In this document: positions 18,427 to 26,339 of the stretch, piece after piece
Layout: every line of letters begins with the position of its first letter
How positions within the stretch are numbered: the first letter of the stretch is position 1
Source of the DNA: Rubrivivax sp.
GTDB taxonomy: Bacteria > Pseudomonadota > Gammaproteobacteria > Burkholderiales > Burkholderiaceae_C
Assembly (NCBI GenBank): GCA_027487905.1
Contig: JAIYCR010000105.1
Coordinates: forward strand, 1-64,000
Reading direction: 5' to 3'
DNA: 64,000 bases
The notes under the pieces: model-generated
Told to the model about the DNA's origin: nothing
The model's input: the letters and a program-made list of their open reading frames with translations, nothing else
Database searches by the model: none
Position numbers and translations under genes: made by a program

Positions 18427-21303
18427 ATGAACGGCACCCTAGCACAGAGCCTGGCCGCTGCCGCCGGTTCCGGTGACGACGCGCCACTGCCCGTCCACAC
18501 TGTTACCCCCCGTTTCGCCGACGCCGGCCACAGCCGCTTCGTCCAGCGCATCCGGCGCCGCTACCCAGCCGAGCGCGAGCGACTGCCCACGGGGCTGCCC
18601 GACGCGGCCGTGGTGCGCGATTTCGTCGGCCTGCTGCAGGCCGAGGGCCGTCCGCTGGGTTCGGCCTTGCGGGTGACGCGCCACCTGGTGCTCGAGCGGC
18701 TGGCCGTGCTCGACATCGAGCAGCAGGCGCCGCTGGACGACATCGTCGGCACGATGTCCATGCTGGCCGAGGTCAGCCTGGACCTCGCCCTGGCGCAAGC
18801 GGAAGCGGACCTGGACGCGCGCCACGGCCCCCCGCGCGATGCCCAGGGCGAGCGCATCCCCTTCTGGGTCGTCGGCATGGGCAAGCTCGGCGCGCGCGAG
18901 CTCAACGTGTCCTCCGACATCGACCTCGTCTATGTGCATGCCGACGACGGCCAGACCGACGGCCTGCCCGACCCCGGCCACCCGAGCGGGCTGCGCCCCG
19001 GCAGCCGCATCACCGCGCACGAGTACTTCGGCGCCCTGGCCCGCAGCCTCTACACGCTGGTGGGCGAGACCACCGAGGACGGCTTCGTCTTCCGCATGGA
19101 CCTGGCGCTGCGCCCGAACGGCGCCTCGGGGCCGCCGGTGGTGAGCCTGGCCATGCTCGAGGAATATTTCCTCGTGCAGGGCCGGGAGTGGGAGCGCTTC
19201 GCCTGGCTCAAGAGCCGCATCGTCGCGCCCGCCGCTGCGGTGGGCACGCGGCGCGCACTCGACCTTCGCGCCACCGTCACCGCCTTCGTCTACCGCCGCT
19301 ACCTCGACTACGGTGTGTTCGAGGGCCTGCGGCAGCTGCACCAGAAGATCCGCAAGGAGGCGCAGCGCCGTGCGGCCGGCCGGCCCGAGCGTGCGAACGA
19401 CGTGAAGCTGTCGCGCGGCGGCATCCGCGAGATCGAGTTCATCGTGCAGCTGCTGCAGGTCGTGCGCGGCGGGCAGTTCCCCGAGATGCGCACCCGGTCC
19501 ACCTTGCGTGCGCTCGACCGCCTGACCGCAGCCGGCCTGATGCGCCCGGCCGCGGCAGCCCGGCTGGCCGAGGCCTACCGGCTGCTGCGGCGCGTGGAGC
19601 ACCGCATCCAGTTCCTGGACGACCGGCAGACCCATCTGCTGCCCACCGACGACGCCGATCTCGACTGGATCGGCCGCAGCCTGGGCGCCGACGGTCCGGC
19701 CGATGCGGCCGGCCTGCTCGATCGCCTGGGCGAGTTGCGCGAAGTCGTCGCCGGCGAGTTCGACGCGCTGCTGCACGACGGCGACGCCCCGCGCAGCACC
19801 GGCACCGGCCCGGGCGAATGCCGCGGGCGCAGCTGCGGCGGCGAGCCGCCTTCGGTGGACAGCGACACCTTCCTCGGCAGCCTGCCCGACGAACTGGCCG
19901 ACCGGGTGCGTCCCTGGTCCGAGCAGCCGCGCATCCAGATGCTGCGCGAGGACGGCAAGCAGCGCCTGGCCCGGCTGGTGCAACGCACCGCGGTGGCGGT
20001 GCGCCGAGGCGACTGCGCCCCCGAGGCCGCCGGCCGCTTCATCGACTGGCTCGAGCCGCTGCTGCGCCGCGAGAGCTACCTCGCCCTGCTGGCCGAACGT
20101 CCCCGGGTGCACGAACGCCTGCTGCGCCTGCTCGGTCTGGCCCGCTGGCCGATGCAGTACCTGATGCGCCACCCCGGCGTCATCGACGAGCTCGCCGACG
20201 AACGTCAGGTGCACACCGGGTTCCAGGCCGACGCCTTCCTGCAGGAGATGGCCGAGCGCATGGCAGCCTGGCAACGGTCGGGGCAGGCCGACGAGGAGTA
20301 CCTGCTGGACACGCTGCGACGCGCCCACCATGCCGAGATCTTCCGCATCCTGGTGCGCGACGTGGAGGGCCTGATCACCGTCGAGCAGGTGGCCGATGAC
20401 CTCTCCGCGTTGGCCGATGCGGTGCTCGACTGCGCGATCGAATGGTGCTGGTCGCTGACGCGGCAGCGTCACCGCGCGCAGCCGGCCTTCGGCGTGATCG
20501 CCTACGGCAAGCTGGGCGGCAAGGAACTGGGCTACGGCAGCGACCTCGACCTGGTCTTCATCTTCGACGACACCGACGAGCCCGACCCCGACCAGGCCGT
20601 TGCGGTGTACAGCGGCTTCGTGCGCCGCCTGATCACCTGGCTGACGCTTCGCACCGCCGCCGGCGAGCTCTTCGACATCGACACGGCGCTGCGACCCAAC
20701 GGCGGCTCCGGCCTGCTGGTGACCTCGCTGCGCTCCTTCGAGCGATACCAGAGCGGGCGTGGCAGCAACACCGCGTGGGTCTGGGAGCATCAGGCCATCA
20801 CCCGGGCGCGGTTCGCGGCCGGCGACCGCCGCCTGGCCGCGCCGGTGGAAGCGGTTCGCCGGGGCGTGCTGTGCGCGCCGCGCGATGTGCTGGCGCTGCG
20901 CCAGGAAATCGCGTCGATGCGCGAGCGTGTCCGGTCGGCCCATCCGGTTGCCGAGGGCCGCTTCGACGTCAAGCACAGCCCGGGCGGCATGATGGACGTC
21001 GAGTTCGCGGTGCAGGCGCTGGTGCTGCAGCACGCCGCCTCGCACGCCGAGCTCCAGGACAACGCCGGCAACATCGCGTTGCTGCAGCGCGCCGAGGCTG
21101 CGGGCCTGCTGCCCGAGGGTGTGGGTATGGCCGCCGCCGACGCCTACCGCACCCTGCGCCGGGTTCAGCACCGCGCCCGTCTGGACGAGCAGCCCACCCA
21201 GGTCGATCTCCAGGCGCTCCAGGCCGAGCGCATCGCGGTGCGCAACCTGTGGCAATGGGTGTTCGGCGGCGGCGCGTCGGGCTTGCACAGCGCCTTGTCC
21301 TGA
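18427..21303 (+). CDS. glnE: Glutamine synthetase adenylyltransferase/deadenylase
   Basis: A 958-residue bifunctional enzyme that adenylylates and deadenylylates glutamine synthetase in response to PII. The two nucleotidyltransferase domains are both intact: the N-terminal one has GMGKLGARELNVSSDIDLVY and the C-terminal one AYGKLGGKELGYGSDLDLVF. Their helical partner domains include SRGGIREIEFIVQ and HSPGGMMDVEFAVQ. The inter-domain linker around residues 450-475 is unusually rich in Gly/Cys/Ser. ATG at 18427. The rhombosortase gene follows after seven bases. Confidence 0.95.
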   Translation: MNGTLAQSLAAAAGSGDDAPLPVHTVTPRFADAGHSRFVQRIRRRYPAERERLPTGLPDAAVVRDFVGLLQAEGRPLGSALRVTRHLVLERLAVLDIEQQAPLDDIVGTMSMLAEVSLDLALAQAEADLDARHGPPRDAQGERIPFWVVGMGKLGARELNVSSDIDLVYVHADDGQTDGLPDPGHPSGLRPGSRITAHEYFGALARSLYTLVGETTEDGFVFRMDLALRPNGASGPPVVSLAMLEEYFLVQGREWERFAWLKSRIVAPAAAVGTRRALDLRATVTAFVYRRYLDYGVFEGLRQLHQKIRKEAQRRAAGRPERANDVKLSRGGIREIEFIVQLLQVVRGGQFPEMRTRSTLRALDRLTAAGLMRPAAAARLAEAYRLLRRVEHRIQFLDDRQTHLLPTDDADLDWIGRSLGADGPADAAGLLDRLGELREVVAGEFDALLHDGDAPRSTGTGPGECRGRSCGGEPPSVDSDTFLGSLPDELADRVRPWSEQPRIQMLREDGKQRLARLVQRTAVAVRRGDCAPEAAGRFIDWLEPLLRRESYLALLAERPRVHERLLRLLGLARWPMQYLMRHPGVIDELADERQVHTGFQADAFLQEMAERMAAWQRSGQADEEYLLDTLRRAHHAEIFRILVRDVEGLITVEQVADDLSALADAVLDCAIEWCWSLTRQRHRAQPAFGVIAYGKLGGKELGYGSDLDLVFIFDDTDEPDPDQAVAVYSGFVRRLITWLTLRTAAGELFDIDTALRPNGGSGLLVTSLRSFERYQSGRGSNTAWVWEHQAITRARFAAGDRRLAAPVEAVRRGVLCAPRDVLALRQEIASMRERVRSAHPVAEGRFDVKHSPGGMMDVEFAVQALVLQHAASHAELQDNAGNIALLQRAEAAGLLPEGVGMAAADAYRTLRRVQHRARLDEQPTQVDLQALQAERIAVRNLWQWVFGGGASGLHSALS

Positions 21304-21310
21304 GGCCGTC

Positions 21311-22039
21311 TTGACGGGCTGCCGGGCCTGGCTGGCGCTGGGTGCCGCACTGGCGGCCGGAGCGGCTTCGATCGCGCTGGCCTCCGTGGCCGGGGCGCCG
21401 GGCATCTCGGCACAGGCCTTCGCGCTGGACAGCGCCCTGGCGTGGCAGCGGGAGCACTGGCACGAAGCCTGGCGCTGGTGGACGGCGGCCTGGCTGCATC
21501 TGAGCGGGCTGCATCTGGCTGCCAATGCGGCAGGCCTGGCGCTGCTGATGGCGCTGGGTTGTGCGGCGCGGCTTCCGGCCACGGCAGCCCTCTCCTGGGC
21601 GCTCGCCTGGCCGCTGACCCACCTGGGACTGTTGCTGGCGCCGGGCCTGCACGCCTATGTGGGCCTGTCCGGTGTGCTGCATGCGGGGCTCGCCTGCGCC
21701 GCGGTCAGCCTGCTGCTGCATCCCGTCGAGTCCGGCCCGCGCGATCCGTCCTCGCCGCTGCGCACGCCGCCCCGCGCCGCAGCGGCTGCGCTCGAGCGCG
21801 GTCGCCGTGCGGTGGGCCTGGCGGTGCTGGTCGCGCTCGTCGCGAAGGTGCTGGGCGAAAGGCCCTGGGCGGGCACCGCCGGCCGCTCGGTCGAGGGCTG
21901 GGACATTCCGGTGGCGGTCGGCGGCCACGCCAGCGGCCTCATCGTGGGTGTGCTGACCAGCCTGCTGGTGCACGCCTGGGCTCGGGCCTTGTTCGCCCGG
22001 CGCCTGTCCAGGGCGGCGGCATCCTGGCCGGCAGAATGA
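21311..22039 (+). CDS. rrtA: Rhombosortase (rhomboid-family intramembrane serine protease)
   Basis: A 242-residue protein of about six hydrophobic helices. The family signature is clear: WRWWTAAWLHLSGLHLAANA in the first conserved block, the catalytic serine in YVGLSGVLHAG (Ser120) and the catalytic histidine in AVGGHASGLIVG (His206). Rhombosortases are thought to cleave GlyGly-CTERM tails of exported proteins, and this window encodes such a protein at 1-729. The start is taken as TTG at 21311, the only suitable start before the first helix. It lies between glnE and a DMT transporter with gaps of seven and four bases. Confidence 0.85.
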   Translation: MTGCRAWLALGAALAAGAASIALASVAGAPGISAQAFALDSALAWQREHWHEAWRWWTAAWLHLSGLHLAANAAGLALLMALGCAARLPATAALSWALAWPLTHLGLLLAPGLHAYVGLSGVLHAGLACAAVSLLLHPVESGPRDPSSPLRTPPRAAAAALERGRRAVGLAVLVALVAKVLGERPWAGTAGRSVEGWDIPVAVGGHASGLIVGVLTSLLVHAWARALFARRLSRAAASWPAE

Positions 22040-22043
22040 GCCC

Positions 22044-22982
22044 ATGAGCGATCGGAAAACCCAGTTGGACCCGTCGGCGGTGGCGCTGCTCGTCGGCCTG
22101 TGCGCGTTGTGGGGCTTCAATCAGGTGGCGGCCAAGGCCGTGCTGCCGGAGGTGCCGCCCCTGGTCCAGGCGGCAGTCCGTTCGCTGGGCGCTGCGGCGC
22201 TGGTGGTGCTCTGGGCCGCGTGGCGTGGCATTGCGCTGTGGCGGCGCGACGGCACCTTGCCCGGCGGCTTGCTGGCCGGGGTGCTGTTCGCGGCGGAGTT
22301 CGCCTGCATCTTCCTGGGCCTGCAGCACACCTCGGCGTCGCGGATGGTGGTGTTCATCTACCTGTCGCCCTTCGTGGTGGCGCTGGGCATGCCCTTCATC
22401 GCCCGCAGCGAAGGCCTGTCGGCCAGCGCCCTGGCCGGCCTGGTGCTGGCCTTCGGCGGCGTGGCCTGGGCCTTCGCGGAAGGCTTCGCGCGTCCGGCCG
22501 TGGGCCCCACGCAGTGGTGGGGCGACGCGCTGGGCATCGCTGCCGGCGTGCTCTGGGGCCTGACCACGCTGGCCATCCGGGGTACCCGGCTGTCCAGCGC
22601 TCCGGCCGAGAAGACCCTCTTCTATCAGTTGGGGGTGTCCGGGGTGCTGCTGGCGGGGCTGGCCGTGGCGGCGGGGGTGCCGGTCGTCTGGCCCCTGTCG
22701 CCGCTGGCCCAGGCGTCGATGCTTTTCCAGGTGGTGGTGGTGTGCTTTGCCAGCTACCTGCTGTGGTTCGGGCTGATCCGGGGCTACGCGGCCACGCGCT
22801 TGTCTGCCTTCACCCTGCTCACCCCGATCTTCGGGCTGCTGTTCGGCGCCTGGCTGCTCGACGAGCCGGTCACCGCGCGCCTGCTGGTCGCGCTGGCCGC
22901 GGTGTCGGTGGGCATTGCACTGGTGAACCGCGAGCCTCAGCCGCGGATGCGGCGCACCAGTTCGGTGGTGGAAAAGCCCTGA
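22044..22982 (+). CDS. EamA/DMT family drug-metabolite transporter
   Basis: A 312-residue inner-membrane protein with about ten hydrophobic helices in two EamA repeats, including LCALWGFNQVAAKAVLPEV near the start and LTPIFGLLFGAWLLDEPV near the end, the usual signature of the second repeat. Substrates of this superfamily range from amino acids to cofactors and cannot be told from sequence. Its last 46 bases overlap, tail to tail, the end of the opposite-strand rfaE2 gene. Confidence 0.88.
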   Translation: MSDRKTQLDPSAVALLVGLCALWGFNQVAAKAVLPEVPPLVQAAVRSLGAAALVVLWAAWRGIALWRRDGTLPGGLLAGVLFAAEFACIFLGLQHTSASRMVVFIYLSPFVVALGMPFIARSEGLSASALAGLVLAFGGVAWAFAEGFARPAVGPTQWWGDALGIAAGVLWGLTTLAIRGTRLSSAPAEKTLFYQLGVSGVLLAGLAVAAGVPVVWPLSPLAQASMLFQVVVVCFASYLLWFGLIRGYAATRLSAFTLLTPIFGLLFGAWLLDEPVTARLLVALAAVSVGIALVNREPQPRMRRTSSVVEKP

Positions 22983-23413
22983 ACGAAGGGCATGGCCACC
23001 GAGCGGCCCCCCCAGGTCGCCATGCGCCGCGTTTCCTCGAGCCGGGACATGTCGTAGTCGCCGCCCTTCACATAGACGTCGGGCCGCACCGCCTCGAGCA
23101 GCTCCACCGGCGTGGATTCGTCGAAGAGCGTCACGAGGTCGACGCTGGCGAGCGCCGCGAGCACGCAGGCCCGGTCGGCCTCGGTGTTCAGCGGCCTGTC
23201 CGGCCCCTTGCCCAGCGTTCGGGCCGAGGCATCGCTGTTGACGGCCACGATGAGCGTGGCGCCCAGACGCCGGGCCTGTTCCAGATAGAGCACATGACCC
23301 CGGTGCAGGATGTCGAACACCCCGTTGGTGAACACCCAGGGCCGTGGCAGACCGGCCAGCCGGGTGGCCAGCAGGGCCCGCGTGCACAGCTTGGACAGGC
23401 AGTCCTCGGCCAT
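22937..23413 (-). CDS. rfaE2: D-glycero-beta-D-manno-heptose 1-phosphate adenylyltransferase
   Basis: A 158-residue nucleotidyltransferase that makes ADP-heptose for the LPS inner core. It has the HxGH-type motif in FTNGVFDILHRGHVLYL, then LIVAVNSDAS, GPDRPLNTEADR and VYVKGGDYD, and the conserved end GFSTTELVRRIRG. It is the stand-alone E2 domain; the kinase domain is not in this window. ATG at 23413 is chosen; upstream in-frame residues are low-complexity Ala/Pro/Thr and could belong to an extended start. Its 3' end overlaps the DMT transporter by 46 bases. Confidence 0.93.
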   Translation of the reverse strand: MAEDCLSKLCTRALLATRLAGLPRPWVFTNGVFDILHRGHVLYLEQARRLGATLIVAVNSDASARTLGKGPDRPLNTEADRACVLAALASVDLVTLFDESTPVELLEAVRPDVYVKGGDYDMSRLEETRRMATWGGRSVAMPFVQGFSTTELVRRIRG

Positions 23414-23472
23414 CGTGGCGGGCGCGGGCGTTGGCGTCGACGCCGGCGTGGCGGCCGCAGCGGCCGGTGCGT

Positions 23473-24363
23473 TCAAGTCGCCGGCACCGCGGAGGGCGCA
23501 CCGGGGGCGGCCAGCCCCGCGGTCGCATTGGCCGCCACCCGGGCGGCCATTTCCTTGCGGTAGCGGTTGAGCTCCTGCACGCTGGCGAAGCTGCGCTCCA
23601 TCAACAGGCTCATGTTGTGAAGGATGCGGTCGACGACCTTGCCTTCCCACACGGTGTCGAACTGGATCTGCTTGTCCAGCCAGGCCTCGAGCCACTGCGG
23701 GTCGGGCAGCCGGCTTTGCACGGTGTCGCGCGGGAACAGCGTGGCGTTCACGTGCAGGTTGGTCGGGTGCAGCGCCTGCGCGGTGCGCCGGGCGCTGGCC
23801 ATCAGCACCCCCACCTTGGCGAAGGCCGCCCGGGCCTCGTCGCCGAAACGCTGCATCGCCCGCTTCATGTAGCGCAGGTAGGCCCCGCCATGGCGGGCCT
23901 CGTCGCGGGCGAGGGTCTCGTAGATGTGGCGGATCACCGGTTCGGTGTGCCATTCGGCGGCGCGGCGATACCAGTGGTTCAGCCGGATCTCGCCGCAGAA
24001 GTGCAGCATCAGCGTCTCCAGCGCCGGCGCGGGGTCGAATTCGAAGCGCACCTCGTGCAGCTCGGCCTCGGTGGGCACCAGGTCGGGCCGGAAGCGGCGC
24101 AGGTATTCCATCAGCACCAGCGAGTGCTTCTGTTCCTCGAAGAACCACACGCTCATGAAGGCGCTGAAGTCGCTGTCGTCGCGGTTGTCGCGCAGGAACA
24201 TCTCCGTGGCGGGCAAGGCGGCCCACTCGGTGATGGCATTCATCTTGATGGTCTGCGCCTGTTCATCGGACAGGCGACTGCCGTCGAACTGGGCCCACGG
24301 GATGTCCGTGTCCATGTTCCAGCGGACGGCTTCGAGTTGCTTGAAGAGTTCAGGATAGATCAT
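23473..24363 (-). CDS. Ferritin-like diiron protein, acyl-ACP desaturase-like
   Basis: A 296-residue helical protein with two ExxH diiron-ligand motifs, FFEEQKHSLVLMEYL and LARDEARHGGAYL, spaced as in the ferritin-like acyl-ACP desaturase family. It also has the upstream acidic segment EMFLRDNRDDSDFSAF. A desaturase role on acyl chains is possible, but related proteins are often annotated only as ferritin-like, so the substrate is unproven. ATG at 24363. It is downstream of the LitR-like regulator on the same strand (144-bp gap), which places a possible lipid-modifying enzyme beside the photo-response cluster. Confidence 0.72.
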   Translation of the reverse strand: MIYPELFKQLEAVRWNMDTDIPWAQFDGSRLSDEQAQTIKMNAITEWAALPATEMFLRDNRDDSDFSAFMSVWFFEEQKHSLVLMEYLRRFRPDLVPTEAELHEVRFEFDPAPALETLMLHFCGEIRLNHWYRRAAEWHTEPVIRHIYETLARDEARHGGAYLRYMKRAMQRFGDEARAAFAKVGVLMASARRTAQALHPTNLHVNATLFPRDTVQSRLPDPQWLEAWLDKQIQFDTVWEGKVVDRILHNMSLLMERSFASVQELNRYRKEMAARVAANATAGLAAPGAPSAVPAT

Positions 24364-24507
24364 GGGGACTGCTCCACTCGGCGAGCGCGAGTGTAAGAGC
24401 GCGCGGCGGCGCACGCGCCCGACGGGGGCAAGGGGGATTCCCGGGCTTCGCGCCCACGCCAGGGCACGACGGGAACGCCGCCGCCAGCTTCGGGCGGGTT
24501 CAGTCGC

Positions 24508-25443
24508 TCAGCGCGCGCCTTCGCGCCAGCGCTGGATCTCGCTCTGGATGTTCACCAGCGAGCCCATGGGCACGATGCCGTCGATGCTGCGGCGGTGCAG
24601 CACCGGTGCGGAGCCGCCGGCCCAGATTTCCGCCGCCCGGGGCAGCTTGGCCCGCAGCTCGGACAGGCCTTCGAGCACCTGGTTGGGGTTCATGCTGCCG
24701 GTGAAGCCCAGCGCGACGATGTCCGCGCGGTGGGCGGCCGCCGCCAGCACGATGTCCCAGATCGGCGTCTGAACGCCGAGCGACAGGCAGCGCGCGCCTT
24801 CGAGTGCGAACAGCGATTCGGCCATCAGCAGCCCGAGGCCGTGCGGTTCGCCCGGGAAGGTGGTGAGCAGCACGCGGGGGCGGCCGGCGTGCACCGCGTC
24901 GGGGATGCTGCCGATGGCGCTGCGCAGCACCACCTGCACCGCCTCGGTGTACATGTGCTCCTCGAAGATCTCCATCTGCCCGCGCATCCAGGCATCGCCG
25001 ATGCGGGTGTTCAGCGGGGCGATGATCTCGGTGACGAAGCGGTGAAGGCCGAGCTTGACCTGGGCCTGCGTCAGGTGGCGCCGCAGCGCGTCCATGTCGT
25101 GGTCCCGCACCAGGTCGACATAGACGCGCAGGTCCGGCGAACCGGCGGCTTCCTCGGTTCTCTGCGGCGCATCCACCGTGCTGTCGGTGAGGCGCTGCAG
25201 TTCCTCCACCGGCATCGGGACGACCCGGCCGGGGCGATGGCCCGCATCCATCAGGCGCTTGATGATGCGCAGTTTTTCCACCTGCTCGAGCGGATAGGCG
25301 CGCTCGCCGATGGAGTCGCGCTCCGGGGTGGGGAAGCCGTAGCGCCGTTCCCAGACGCGCAGGGTGTCCTTGCTCAGCCCGGTGTCACGCTCGACCGCGG
25401 CGATCGACAGCGTGATTGGTTTCATCTCCGCTCGGTTGTTCAC
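24508..25443 (-). CDS. litR: MerR-family regulator with B12-binding domain (CarH/LitR type)
   Basis: A 311-residue protein. Residues 10-80 form a MerR winged helix (SIAAVERDTGLSKDTLRVWE). The middle has the W-x9-EH motif of light-sensing B12 proteins (W152...E162-H163 in AWMRGQMEIFEEHMY), and the Rossmann-like part has ExHxxG (E199-P-H201-G-L-G) supplying the lower cobalt ligand. By analogy with CarH and LitR it should bind adenosylcobalamin in the dark, repress, and release DNA in light. The start is GTG at 25443 with GAGG upstream; ATG at 25425 is an alternative. It is divergent from the peroxidase gene across a palindromic site. Confidence 0.88.
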   Translation of the reverse strand: MNNRAEMKPITLSIAAVERDTGLSKDTLRVWERRYGFPTPERDSIGERAYPLEQVEKLRIIKRLMDAGHRPGRVVPMPVEELQRLTDSTVDAPQRTEEAAGSPDLRVYVDLVRDHDMDALRRHLTQAQVKLGLHRFVTEIIAPLNTRIGDAWMRGQMEIFEEHMYTEAVQVVLRSAIGSIPDAVHAGRPRVLLTTFPGEPHGLGLLMAESLFALEGARCLSLGVQTPIWDIVLAAAAHRADIVALGFTGSMNPNQVLEGLSELRAKLPRAAEIWAGGSAPVLHRRSIDGIVPMGSLVNIQSEIQRWREGAR

Positions 25444-25488
25444 TGCAGCAGCCTCGAGGGTGTGAAAGGGCGTTGACCCGGAGACGGA

Positions 25489-25494
25489 ATTCTA
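25489..25494 (-). promoter_or_regulatory. -10 box of the litR promoter
   Basis: On the minus strand this reads TAGAAT, close to the TATAAT consensus, 46 bases upstream of the litR GTG. The matching -35 region falls in the palindrome at 25506-25520; TTGTCC there would give a 19-base spacer, the long spacing typical of MerR-controlled promoters. Confidence 0.55.
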
Positions 25495-25505
25495 CGCGCC
25501 CAATG

Positions 25506-25520
25506 TTTGTCCTGGACAAA
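25506..25520. promoter_or_regulatory. 15-bp palindrome, probable LitR operator
   Basis: TTTGTCC-T-GGACAAA is a perfect inverted repeat. It overlaps the -35 area of the litR promoter and lies two bases before the -35 box of the peroxidase promoter. Its half-site resembles the TTGTACA-type sites reported for LitR/MlrA-like MerR proteins. Autoregulation and control of the divergent gene are inferred from position. Confidence 0.6.
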
Positions 25521-25522
25521 GC

Positions 25523-25551
25523 TTGTTAAGGCCGCGACACCGCCTTACTAT
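25523..25551 (+). promoter_or_regulatory. Sigma-70-type promoter for the peroxidase gene
   Basis: TTGTTA (25523-25528), a 17-base spacer, and TACTAT (25546-25551) form a strong match to the vegetative promoter consensus in DNA that is otherwise very GC-rich. Transcription would start near 25558. Confidence 0.65.
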
Positions 25552-25617
25552 AGGTTCGACATTTGCTTTTGCCTAGGACGCACTGTCGACATGGTTGAAC
25601 ATCGCTCGAGGCGCCCG

Positions 25618-26193
25618 ATGAGCCGGCGCGACTGGGCCCGCTGGCTCGCAGGCGCGGGCCTCGGGACGGCCGGTTTGTCCAAGCTGCAGGCGCAGCCCCG
25701 CCCCGCCTGTGCGGCGCTGCTGTCGCGCACCTTCCCCCGTCTGCAGGACGAACGGCCGGTGTCGCTGTGCGATTTCGCGGGGCAGGTGCTGCTGGTGGTG
25801 AACACGGCGAGCTTCTGCGGCTTTACCTCGCAGTACCGCGCGCTGGAAGCGCTGCACACGCGCTTCGCCTCTCAGGGGCTGGCCGTGCTGGGCTTCCCGG
25901 CCAACGACTTCGGCAATCAGGAACCGGGCAGCGCGCAGGACATCGCTTCTTTCTGCGAAAACACCTTCGGCGTGCGCTTTCCGATGTTCGCCAAGTCCCG
26001 AGTGGTGGCGGGCCCCGGACGCAACCCGCTCTTCGCCGATCTGGCCCGCATCACCGGCGTGTCCCCCGGCTGGAACTTCCACAAGTACCTGGTGGCGCGC
26101 GACGGGCTGGCTGTCCAGAGCTTTGACAGCCGGGTCGACCCGGCGTCTCCCGCCTTCATTTCCGCGGTCCAGAAACTCCTCGCTGCGCGGTGA
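25618..26193 (+). CDS. Exported glutathione peroxidase-family protein
   Basis: A 191-residue thioredoxin-fold peroxidase. The peroxidatic cysteine lies in VNTASFCGFTSQY (Cys67), the catalytic glutamine in FGNQEPG (Gln101), and the Trp-Asn pair in GWNFHKYLV (152-153), so the C-Q-W-N tetrad looks complete. The N-terminus (MSRRDWARWLAGAGLG) looks like a Tat signal, suggesting a periplasmic site; an ATG at 25591 would add nine residues. These enzymes reduce hydrogen or lipid peroxides, often with thioredoxin. Divergent from litR, it is probably light-induced. Confidence 0.85.
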   Translation: MSRRDWARWLAGAGLGTAGLSKLQAQPRPACAALLSRTFPRLQDERPVSLCDFAGQVLLVVNTASFCGFTSQYRALEALHTRFASQGLAVLGFPANDFGNQEPGSAQDIASFCENTFGVRFPMFAKSRVVAGPGRNPLFADLARITGVSPGWNFHKYLVARDGLAVQSFDSRVDPASPAFISAVQKLLAAR

Positions 26194-26194
26194 G

Positions 26195-26218
26195 AATCCG
26201 ACCTCCCGTGTCGGGATT
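26195..26218 (+). terminator. Imperfect hairpin after the peroxidase gene
   Basis: AATCCGAC pairs with GTCGGGATT with one bulged G, immediately after the peroxidase stop. The following bases are only moderately T-rich (GCGTTCTTCTTC), so it is at best a weak terminator. Confidence 0.35.
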
Positions 26219-26241
26219 GCGTTCTTCTTCGTCTGAACGAG

Positions 26242-26271
26242 ACTGACCGGTTAAATTCGTGACCGATCAGT
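26242..26271. promoter_or_regulatory. Inverted repeat, candidate operator
   Basis: ACTGACCGGT (26242-26251) and ACCGATCAGT (26262-26271) are inverted copies with one mismatch, separated by an AT-rich ten-base spacer. The arms are two helical turns apart centre to centre, which suits a dimeric regulator. Which protein binds is unknown; it does not match the palindrome at 25506. Confidence 0.4.
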
Positions 26272-26314
26272 TCAACCTGCATCCACACCTCGGCTCCATG
26301 ACTGAAAAGACTGC

Positions 26315-26339
26315 GGAACTCTCCGGACGCGATGGCGTC
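26315..26339 (+). promoter_or_regulatory. Candidate ECF-sigma promoter
   Basis: GGAAC (26315-26319), a 16-base spacer and CGTC (26336-26339) match the general pattern of extracytoplasmic-function sigma promoters. It lies about 180 bases before the first gene of the lipid cluster. Such short motifs arise by chance, so this is tentative. Confidence 0.3.

Noticed and set aside
18439-21582. 1047-codon minus-strand frame opposite glnE
   Set aside because: glnE is unmistakable on the plus strand; the antisense protein is low complexity with no domain.
25672-25680. Second TTTGTCC half-site in the peroxidase gene
   Set aside because: Only one half of the palindrome is present and it lies in coding sequence.
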